Positions 9,066 through 16,613 of a stretch of 27,294 nt of DNA are shown piece by piece. A program made the position numbers and the translations under genes. Source of the DNA: Linderina pennispora (lineage: Eukaryota; Kickxellomycota; Kickxellomycetes; Kickxellales; Kickxellaceae). The notes under the pieces were generated by a model that was not told the DNA's origin, searched no databases, and was given only the letters and a program-made list of their open reading frames with translations. Location: positions 1 to 27,294 of the forward strand of contig NW_024468382.1 in NCBI RefSeq assembly GCF_002104995.1, written 5' to 3'. Numbering within the stretch: the stretch's first letter is position 1; each line of letters starts with the position of its first letter.

Positions 9066-9661
9066 GCACGAGCAATGATGCTCTGCTACCCCCTTCAACA
9101 CCTACTGAGGTTGTCAGTATATGCTTTTTAACAGGATTGGAGAAGGCAGTTGTCAAAAATCTACGCATATCCAATTAGAAACAGGCCGGTGGTTTATTGA
9201 CAGCATAGCAATCACCACAACTAGCCGATGCTTGGCAAGGAATTCCAGAATACACAACCATTGTGAGGATTCCCAAATAAGGATATGGAGGCAGCATGCT
9301 GCTATGCCTACAGAAGTACACATTTTATCATGTAGCTGGAGCATTTATCCCAACTGCTCGAGCGAGTCGCGCTCAGCCGCATATCCACGTATCCGCTGGA
9401 CCTGCAATCAAATCACGGCGTAATCCGATTGGAACCCGGCATTTTGCTACTTTTGGGGTGTTGCAGGGGTGTGGGCTTTTTGGATTTTTCTACTCCTTGT
9501 GCGAAATTTTTCATTCTTCTCAATTGGAGGTCGAACATTTATGTAAGGAGCAGATTGCATTCTAGGCACGAGCCATGCAGCACGCTGAATTCAGTGCACA
9601 AGGCTGACCCAGGCAGACGCCACTTGTACCGTGTAGTTCAGATTAAGCATACGTTAGCGAA
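9066..9661. other. Divergent promoter region before eIF4E
   Basis: No gene is supported; + frames up to 100 codons have no domain. The stretch contains the RRPE-like site at 9501-9516 and pyrimidine-rich tracts (ttcattcttctcaatt) typical of a highly expressed promoter. Confidence 0.6.
9501..9516 (+). promoter_or_regulatory. RRPE-like element in the eIF4E promoter
   Basis: GCGAAATTTTTCATTC lies about 150 nt upstream of the eIF4E start, in the same orientation relative to the gene as the RPS13 copy. The shared core is GAAAWTTTTTC. Confidence 0.5.
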
Positions 9662-10264
9662 ATGACAGAGGTCCAGAATACTGCAGCAGCAAAGACTGTT
9701 CTCACAGACGCGGAAAACTTCGACACGGTGCACCCGCTGAACTCTGAGTGGACCCTGTGGTTCGACAACCCGAGCCGGCGGACGAACACGTCGAGCTGGA
9801 CGCAGAACCTGAAGGAGATTGTGACGCTGGGCACGGTGGAGGACTTTTGGGGAGTGCACAGCAACGTGACGAAGGCGGTGGACCTGCCGAACGGCTCCAA
9901 CTACCACTTGTTCCGCAAGGGCATCAAGCCCATGTGGGAGGATGCGGCAAACGCGAACGGCGGACGTTGGGGGATCCAGCTCCAGCGCAGCGTTGGTGGC
10001 AAGGCCAACGATCTGTGGCTCAACACGCTGCTGGCGTGCATTGGCGAGACTTTTGATGCGAGCACCGATGTGTGCGGAGCCGTGTTCTCCAACCGTAAGC
10101 AGTGCTTCCGTATTGCCATCTGGACGCGCAATGCGGCTGACAAGGAGGCGTGCGAGGCTATCGGCCGGCACCTGAAGACAGTGCTCAATGGCGAGCACCA
10201 GCTCGAGTACATGCCGCACACCGACAACGCCAAGAGCGGCCCCAAGGTCCTGTACTCGGTCTAG
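9662..10264 (+). CDS. EIF4E: Translation initiation factor eIF4E (mRNA cap-binding)
   Basis: This intact 200-aa frame binds the 7-methylguanosine cap and recruits eIF4G in cytosolic translation initiation. The start is at 9662. HPLNSEWTLWFDNP (24-37) opens the folded core. Trp46 and Trp92 sit where the cap-stacking tryptophans lie in mammalian eIF4E (56 and 102). Glu93 follows Trp92, as needed for guanine recognition. VEDFWG (59-64) carries the dorsal Trp that contacts eIF4G. GGRWGIQL, DLWLNTLLACIGE and IAIWTRNA complete the fold. The C-terminus ends KVLYSV, the expected end. Third positions are GC-rich, suggesting strong expression. There are no introns or breaks. Fungi may carry several eIF4E paralogues; this looks like the canonical class I form with both cap Trp residues. 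Confidence 0.95.
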   Translation: MTEVQNTAAAKTVLTDAENFDTVHPLNSEWTLWFDNPSRRTNTSSWTQNLKEIVTLGTVEDFWGVHSNVTKAVDLPNGSNYHLFRKGIKPMWEDAANANGGRWGIQLQRSVGGKANDLWLNTLLACIGETFDASTDVCGAVFSNRKQCFRIAIWTRNAADKEACEAIGRHLKTVLNGEHQLEYMPHTDNAKSGPKVLYSV

Positions 10265-10588
10265 ATGCACATATGAAAGAGCATGGCATTTTTAATCCGC
10301 ACATATCTGATTCATTTGAAAAATACATGTCTTTTTTGGTGAGCCTGACGATTTATTTGCAAAGTTGCCAAGAAGTGCCGGATCACATAAGCATCGCTTG
10401 CTTTGCGGCAGGGGACTCAGACCGCAAGCTTTCTCTTCTCTGATCCCTGCACACTTTTTTCTCTTGAGCTCTTCAGTGCGTTGTGCAAACAGGATCGCGC
10501 AGATCGTGCATTTTCTCTTCCTCGTCCTCTTCACACCACGCAGATATTCGTTTTTAGTAGGCAAACCCGAACCGCCGCAAGCATAGTC
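10265..10588. other. Intergenic spacer between eIF4E and the FAM210-like gene
   Basis: No gene is supported. The right part is pyrimidine-rich (tttctcttcctcgtcctcttc) and probably holds the promoter and 5' leader of the downstream gene. Confidence 0.5.
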
Positions 10589-11560
10589 ATGCAGAGAGTC
10601 ACCCGGCAGCTTCTGGCGTCACCATCGACGCACTCCCAGGCCCTGCGCTTTGCCCAGCACAGGCTGCCAGCAGTGCTTGGGAGCACGCCCTCGCCGCTCC
10701 TGGCGCTGAGGCCCGGTCTGGGCGGCGTTGGGTCTGGAATTCGCTCGATTTCGAATTTACCGTCAGCAGGGGCTGCTGGCAGCAGGCACCGCCAGGGCTT
10801 GGCGGCGATTTCCGCGCTGCCATCTGTCGTGCGGGGTACGCATAAACCGCCATTTTCTGCCGTGCCCACGCCGCTCTCTTTTTTCTCCCTTGCTTCCAAA
10901 TATTCCACTACCACGGCACGCAGCGCTAAAATGTAGTCGCAGTACACAATTTCGGTTCCGTCTACACCCGGCTCACACAGCGGCCTGACCACGCCCACGT
11001 CGGCGTCGTCTCTGGCTGGCGCGCGCCAATTCAGCACGCAGAAGCGGGACCTGTCGGAAAAGCAGAGCGAGCTTGACCTGGAGAAGGGCGCCGCCGAGGA
11101 GGGAGCCAAGGCGAATGCAGAGGGCGACGCCAAGAAGCCGGGCAAGCTGCGCATGATGCTCCAGCAGTACGGGCGCATCGCCGTGGTCGCGTATCTGGTT
11201 GTGTCTGCCATTGACCTGACGCTCTGCGTGTGGGCCGTCTGGCTGGGCGGCGACAGCCTCGTGTTCACAATCAACTCGTACCTGGGCCAGTATATCCCAC
11301 GGTTGCAGAAGGCCGCCCAGCGGATGGAGGAGGGCGGGGATGGCGGCAGTGACAAGTGGGTGACGATTCTTATCGTCGGCTATGCGGTTCACAAGTGTCT
11401 GACTCCTCTGCGCGCCGCCGTTACTGCTGCAATTCTGCCGTGGTCGGCGCGCCAGGCGCAGCGGCTCGGGTGGACCTGGCTGATCCCCAAAGGTACGCCT
11501 GCAGGCAAGACAGCAGTCAAGAGCGCAGCCGAGACGCTGAACAGCCGGAAACTCAAGTAG
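10589..11560 (+). CDS. Mitochondrial FAM210/DUF1279-domain protein, with an in-frame TAG
   Basis: The frame opens at 10589 with MQRVTRQLLASPSTHSQALR, an Arg/Ser-rich, acid-free mitochondrial presequence. It reaches TAG at 10934-10936 and resumes in the same frame with SQYTISVPST. A charged linker follows (KRDLSEKQSELDLEKGAAEE). From about 11153 there is a DUF1279 domain: QQYGRIAVVAYLVVSAIDLT begins its first transmembrane helix, and ILIVGYAVHKCLTPLRAAVT its second. FAM210 proteins are inner-membrane proteins linked to mitochondrial translation. The TAG might lie in an intron: there is a GTACGC donor at 10836, a pyrimidine tract, and TAG itself as acceptor. That splice leaves the downstream frame out of phase by one base. 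Either a one-base error accompanies an intron, or the TAG is a miscalled sense codon. The domain call is firm; the 5' structure is not. Confidence 0.75.
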
Positions 11561-11628
11561 ACTCCTCGTTGCAAAATTATACTCAAGCTCCCAGCTCACC
11601 ACAGCTGTGCCCCCAATTCCCCAACCTT

Positions 11629-11640
11629 GGAAAAAATTTT
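11629..11640 (+). promoter_or_regulatory. RRPE-like element before the acidic-protein gene
   Basis: GGAAAAAATTTT followed by GACTG lies about 165 nt upstream of the ATG at 11802, and a second GAAAAATTTG lies at 11664-11673. These resemble the elements before RPS13 and eIF4E. Confidence 0.45.
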
Positions 11641-11801
11641 GACTGAGGGATTTGCCACCTTTAGAAAAATTTGTTTTGGTGTTTGTCGCAGCCGCCCAGC
11701 GACTTAGGCCCGGGCCACTGCAGTCTGCTCCGGCTCTTCTCTATTCTTCTCAATTCTACATTTTTATTCCCTGTACAGGTCTTTCTACACTTGCCACTGC
11801 C

Positions 11802-12815
11802 ATGTCCTACAAGAACATTACCTTCGACAAGAGCGACGACGAGCTCTACCGCGAGTTCATCGCCCATATGATGCAGGAGGAGGTGATCGCTGCCGCCATC
11901 GAGGGCGAGTACGAGGGCGAGTTCAAGGACATCATCAACGAGAAGCTTGCCGCCGACCTGTCGCCCATCGGTCACATCTTTGGCGACAACGACAACCTGT
12001 CTGCCCTCCGCCACCGCGCCATGGTCATTCGCTCCAAGATCGACCCCGAGATCCGCGCCCTGTGCAAGGAGCTTGACGGCAAGATCAAGTACGATCTGTC
12101 GGAGGAGGACAAGGCAGCGATCGAGGAGGAGGGTGTTGCCGATGAGGACATCGAGGACGAGATCTACGTGCGTCCCTTCTGCCTGTACAATGTTGATATC
12201 AAGCACCTGTACAAGCGGGAGCTGGCTGCTCTGCCTGAAGAGGCTCCCGAGTTTGTCAAGCTCGCCCTCAACCACGAGATGGACTGCATGTACGAGGACT
12301 CGGACGAGGAGGACGAGGAGTGGGAGGACGAGGAGGATGAGGATGATGGCGAGGAGGAGGATATGGATGAGGAGGAGCTCAAGGCGCTCGCTGAGGCTGC
12401 CATCAAGGGCAAGGGCAAGGCCGCCGCCGAGGAGACTGAGGAGGAGCACGACCACGACCACGACCATGATGAGGAGCACGAGCACGAGCACGGTGATGAC
12501 TGCGGCTGTGCCGATGACGTGATCGACCTCAACGAGGAGCTTCCGTTCGAGGAGAACGAGATTGAGCTTGCTGGCGCCGAGAAGGGCCTGCAGCTGCTCA
12601 AGGAGCACCGCAACGCTGTCGTCGCCCAGCTGGAGAAGATTACCGGCGCCAGCATCGACTCGTTCAAGACCTACCACATTCCGGGCCGCCACTACGTCGT
12701 CGGATGGCTCGAGGGCTTTGGCATCTTTGGTGTCCGCATCTCGTACCCGATCCTGGTCGACGGCGGCAGCGACGATGAGTTTGAGGATGAGGCCGAGGGC
12801 AGCTCGAGCAAGTAA
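11802..12815 (+). CDS. Very acidic 337-aa protein with a His/Asp/Glu-rich metal-binding-like stretch; unknown function
   Basis: The start at 11802 (MSYKNITFDKSDDELYREFI) is preferred over an in-frame ATG at 11652, because translation from there would cross a pyrimidine-rich leader. Residues 1-160 look folded and helical. Residues 165-196 are almost all Asp and Glu. Residues 215-231 alternate His with Asp or Glu (EHDHDHDHDEEHEHEHG) and run into DDCGCADD, a plausible metal-chelating patch. Residues 255-322 look like a compact folded domain (GLQLLKEHRNAVVAQLEKIT, then YHIPGRHYVVGWLEGFGIFG). The C-terminus is acidic. Codon third positions are strongly C/G-biased, as in eIF4E, suggesting high expression. 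Acidic stretches like this occur in histone chaperones and ribosome-associated proteins, but I recognise no family. A signal for polyadenylation follows at 12855. Confidence 0.88.
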   Translation: MSYKNITFDKSDDELYREFIAHMMQEEVIAAAIEGEYEGEFKDIINEKLAADLSPIGHIFGDNDNLSALRHRAMVIRSKIDPEIRALCKELDGKIKYDLSEEDKAAIEEEGVADEDIEDEIYVRPFCLYNVDIKHLYKRELAALPEEAPEFVKLALNHEMDCMYEDSDEEDEEWEDEEDEDDGEEEDMDEEELKALAEAAIKGKGKAAAEETEEEHDHDHDHDEEHEHEHGDDCGCADDVIDLNEELPFEENEIELAGAEKGLQLLKEHRNAVVAQLEKITGASIDSFKTYHIPGRHYVVGWLEGFGIFGVRISYPILVDGGSDDEFEDEAEGSSSK

Positions 12816-12854
12816 GCTGCAGCCTGCACTGGGGCTCTCCACCGATTTTTTCAT

Positions 12855-12860
12855 AATAAA
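12855..12860 (+). terminator. Poly(A) signal AATAAA
   Basis: AATAAA lies 40 nt after the stop of the acidic-protein gene, within an AT-rich patch. Confidence 0.55.
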
Positions 12861-12993
12861 ATTCCTTAATATTCAAGTACCATATTGATCGACCGCTGCT
12901 GATAAGAGTGTCTGAGCGTGGTGGACTCGGAGCGTGGCTTTGGCGCACGCACTGTCGCTTAGCTACTTTTCGCATACTTACCACCAGCCACAC

Positions 12994-13356
12994 ATGGATA
13001 TCGGCAGCAGAGACAAGATCCTCACCGACGACGAGATCTCCTGGGAGTCGCGCAAGCTTGGTGCCCTGTACGGCTTCAGCGCTCTGTTCGTCGCCTCGGT
13101 GTTTGGCAGCCGCGCCCTGAGCCTCGGAAGCAAAGCCAATGCGTTCTCATCTGCTGGTACGTATATAGATTGACCAGCCAGAAATACCGCTATGGATACC
13201 ATATCAACTAATTATATTCATGTAGCAACCGGCGCCGTTACTGGGTACATGTGGAGCGGATTTACCCGCCAGGCGTACGAAAAGCGACGTCGCCAGCTGA
13301 TCGAAGAGTCGCAGAAAGAGCAGCAGCCAGGTGCAAGTGACTCTGTTTCAAAATAA
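12994..13356 (+). CDS. Small (97 aa) two-exon membrane protein, unknown function
   Basis: Exon 1 is 12994-13156 and exon 2 is 13226-13356, separated by a 69-nt intron. The donor is GTACGTATAT at 13157. ACTAAT at about 13207 is the branch site, and CATGTAG ends the intron at 13225. The splice is phase 1 and yields SSA-ATGAVTGYMWSGFTRQ, so the reading frame is continuous. Residues 23-38 (GALYGFSALFVASVFG) and 54-66 are hydrophobic. The C-terminal third is basic then polar (EKRRRQLIEE). This is consistent with a small mitochondrial or ER membrane protein with two short membrane spans; COX20-like assembly factors are comparable in size, but I see no diagnostic motif. The unspliced frame would stop after SSAGTYID. 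An in-frame upstream ATG at 12934 would add 20 residues. Confidence 0.72.
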
Positions 13357-14423
13357 AAAATACAGTATAAATGACTATGACACAAGCAGCTCTTGGCAGG
13401 GCAGTTAGCCTGATAGCTTCCAAGAGATCGACTTTACAAAGAACGGATGTATTCAAATGGCGGATATGGATGTGTGCATAGTCTGGTACATGTTTGCATG
13501 AGGAAAGCCCCGCTTTCCGTTGTATCAAGATGCACAAGCTTCAATGGTGCACATATGAACTGAATGCTTGCCTGGACATATCGAAACCCAGGTGAGATCT
13601 CGTGCCACTTCCATACCGTCGTGCAATATCCAGCTCAGTCCCACCTGGAGCAGCACGATCCAACTGCTTGGCTTACGATCTGCTACACTCCTATATCTCT
13701 ATCCTGAGCCTTTGCAACCAGAAGCCCTACCGCTCATGGGTGTTTGCATGCTTTTATATTTGCATCTTTCTTGCAGAGCTCTACTCTATACACACCACCA
13801 GCACTGTCAACAATAAGATTGATCGGCTACTACCTTTTTATAGTGGAAATACAAAGAGCTGAAGGCGATGAACTGAAGAGGAACAACATTTGCCCCCTTG
13901 AGTCCAAACTGTAACGGCATTACATACTCGTAACTAGTCTGGCTAAACTGCTCACCGCGGAGCCGCCTATGCCACCACGTGCAGGTATATAAGGATATCC
14001 GGCTTCACACACTTGTTCTGGTGCTTCAGCTTTCACAACACCACTTGCTTTGAACCCGCTATTATCTTGCTGTTGCACTAGAGTATAGTATGCTGTAGAC
14101 CTGTCCATGTGATGTCAAACGCTATTGGCACAAAGGATGTGATGTATTAGATCCGACTCCTAAATTTGATCTACACTGCTTACGCGAGCCCCTAGGGATA
14201 CACTACAGCCAACTCTCCCAGTGTACCTGAGGATGCCCTTTAGTTTCTTTACTAATCCTAGTTTATTTCATTTCATGACCACTCAATAGTCCAACATAGG
14301 TACCCTAGTATCCCAACACCATCATTAACTCTCTAGCATTCCTAGCATATCCCAGGAAAGCAAAACCACCTCTCTTCTGTAGCCAGTATATTTCACTATC
14401 TTGTTTTCCTCCCTCCTTAACCA
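13357..14423. other. Intergenic, with an orphan TATA box
   Basis: About 1.07 kb with no supported gene. TATATAAG at 13986-13993 is an exact TATA match, but no + reading frame of note follows within 150 bases. Frames of up to 86 codons at 13568-13862 have no domain. The region upstream of 14424 is AT-rich and pyrimidine-rich and probably serves the SDR gene. Confidence 0.5.
13986..13993 (+). promoter_or_regulatory. Orphan TATA box TATATAAG
   Basis: Exact TATA consensus in a GC-richer local context (ccaccacgtgcaggtatataag) with a CACGTG E-box just before it (13975-13980). No coding frame starts downstream, so it may drive a non-coding transcript or be a chance match. Confidence 0.25.
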
Positions 14424-14430
14424 TATATAA
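14424..14430 (+). promoter_or_regulatory. TATA box for the SDR gene
   Basis: TATATAA lies 50 nt upstream of the ATG at 14474, leaving a short leader. Confidence 0.6.
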
Positions 14431-14473
14431 CCCTCGTGTGTTGTCCTTGTTAACAAATATTTGTCATTCTAAA

Positions 14474-15248
14474 ATGGCTTTATCCTCCAGCAACACCAAA
14501 GTTGTTATCGTTACCGGCGCGTCGCGTGGAATTGGCAAGGCTACCTCGCTTCATCTCCTGTCCAAGAATGTATCTATTGTAGGGATTGCTCGCAGTGCCG
14601 ACACTCTCAGCACCCTGTCGGAGGAGGTGGCCCAGCTCCAAACAGCTGCCAAGTTTCTTCCTGTCGTTGGCGATATCACTGATCAATCGGTCCAGCAGCA
14701 GGCTGCCGATTATGCCGCGCAAAACGGAACCCTGATCGCGCTGGTCAACAACGCAGGAACTAATATGCCGCTTGCATCGATTGCTACTGGGTCTGTCGAT
14801 GACTGGTCAAATATGTTTGCCGTCAACGTCATTGCACCCGCTGAGTATGACCCAGAGGGTTATACCGCAATTGCGCCAGTCCAAAGGCAGGGTTATCAAC
14901 CTGTCATCCACTGTTTACAAGATCCCGTTCAAGGAAGCAGTTTGCTATGGCGCAACAAAGGCAGCTATTAACTATATCACTGCAACTTTAGCATCAGAAG
15001 AGCCAGACATTACCGCTGTTGCGATTCATCCAGGACTTGTCAACACAGACATGACTCGTGTTTTCTTTTACAAGGCCTTTGGAGTTGAGCCAAGTAAAAG
15101 CTCAGCAGGCGATTTATCTATACCCTCCATGATTGAAGCTGATGTTCCTGGACGCATCATCGGGAATCTTGCCCTCCACGCAGACCATGAGTTAACTGGC
15201 GCGTTTGTTGAATACAACGAACCCAAGCTAGCCAGGTATGCTGAATAA
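14474..15248 (+). CDS. IRC24/YIR036C-like short-chain dehydrogenase, one apparent frameshift
   Basis: This is an NAD(P)-dependent SDR of about 257 aa. MALSSSNTKVVIVTGASRGI opens it; TGASRGIG is the cofactor glycine motif. LVNNAGT carries the NNAG motif. NVIAP is the conserved Asn helix. After NVIAP the frame shifts by one base at 14837-14840 (CCCG; one base too many) and continues LSMTQRVIPQ, VINLSS with the catalytic Ser, and YGATKAAINY with catalytic Tyr and Lys. LASEEPDITAVAIHPGLVNT and a tail ending EYNEPKLARY resemble the benzil-reductase/sepiapterin-reductase-like group of yeast IRC24. All catalytic residues are kept. The substrate cannot be told from sequence. With every motif intact, a base-call error is more likely than decay. 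Confidence 0.82.
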
Positions 15249-16513
15249 ATGAGCTCATTTTGCTTGAAGAGTAGCATGGTAGAGTATGGTATAGGTATGA
15301 TATATCACGGCCTATTGCGCGCTAGCTGGGGCCGTCCCGGATGTTAACATTGCAGCTGATGATATGAATGATGAATCAAACGCCAACAAGCATCCTACTG
15401 CAGGCACCTCAGCGTATATGAGTTGTAGTTTTTGATGTGCTGCGTATGCGGCTGTGTTGAAAGCACGGGGTATTTCTGGCAGCTCGTTGTAGGCCGCTAT
15501 GTGGCTAGCAGTAGCAGCATCAAATTATATCGGCCTGCCGATACGGCTCCGCAGTGCATCTTTTTATTATTCCTTTCTCCCTTTCTCCACTTTGACATCA
15601 ACATATTCTTCATACCAGACATTTCTATAATGACGGCTCCCAAACACATGAGCAGCATTTCTGGAAAGAGCTATCAGAATTAGATTTTCCTCATTTCATT
15701 GTCCTGTTTTCTCTTTATATCTTGCTACCCAGTCCAATACTGGACCAGATCCTCCTTGTCTTTCTTCTATATTTTTCTACTTGCTTAGTGCCTTTCTGCA
15801 CTCTTTCACACTTTTTCAATACATATATCTTTGGGTGTTTCAGCCTGCTCCACGCTCTACTTGTATCGCTTGTAACCTTCTAACAGAGACTTTGGGAATA
15901 TTAAGTATCTTGCTGGTCCTAGTAAGAGCTGCAAACAAAGGTATTTACAATGTCCTGTTGACAAAATATATGCTTGTTAGCTTATTCATCAATGCCTTGA
16001 TGATGTACTTTACGAAAGATCAACCACAGGGATGGCTAATGCAGGGAAGCATAGAGTAGATCCATTTGAAGAGCAGGTGAATACATAAATTGTAACTACT
16101 CCAAACCTGCCTATACTTGTCACTGGAGCATAGAAAAGCTCGATATCGAGCATTGAACTTTTCTCTGGCTATAATCCTTGAACATATGTTTTTGCAGGTG
16201 CGCAGTACGCCCGATACAGGGGGTCAATCAGTTTACTTAGCCAATTTAGCCCTGGTTGAACCAGTATCACAAGCAACACCAATGGAGAACAGGGCATGCC
16301 TGATTCAAATCTGTCGAGTGTAGTCAAGATTTTTTATTAATGACTATGCGCTAGCTATTCATAGCCATATTTGGTATCTGATGTGTGGCGGACGCTGGCT
16401 AGATCAAATTCGATCTGCTCCTGCACTGTGTAAACAGTTTGATCTTAACGTCAACAACGACTGATTATCCGTGTTGGCATTATGTGGCCAACAGCGCTGT
16501 CTGCTGCTCTACA
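15249..16513. other. Long intergenic stretch, no supported gene
   Basis: About 1.26 kb, AT-rich, with pyrimidine-rich tracts at 15560-15840. The frames 15781-16059 and 16117-16323 (92 and 68 codons) have no domain. The second carries a short natural-looking run (DTGGQSVYLANLALVEPVSQ) that could be a gene fragment, but support is too weak to call. Confidence 0.45.
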
Positions 16514-16520
16514 TATAAAA
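16514..16520 (+). promoter_or_regulatory. TATA box for the FunK1 gene
   Basis: TATAAAA lies about 94 nt upstream of the ATG at 16614. The surviving promoter suggests the gene may still be transcribed. Confidence 0.55.
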
Positions 16521-16613
16521 GACAGCTTTGCGTTTGAAACCACCTTGGTATCCATTCTCTTTTCTAAGTTTTTTTTTCATACGCAATAACATTTCGCATT
16601 GCGCTTTCATAAA

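Noticed and set aside
9638-10270. A 210-codon antisense frame over eIF4E
   Set aside because: It is a shadow of the codon bias of eIF4E, whose identity on the + strand is unambiguous.
11661-12854. A 397-codon antisense frame across the whole acidic-protein gene
   Set aside because: It is the mirror of GC-biased, Asp/Glu-rich codons. The resulting Leu/Val-rich text has no domain, while the + strand has start context, promoter element and poly(A) signal.
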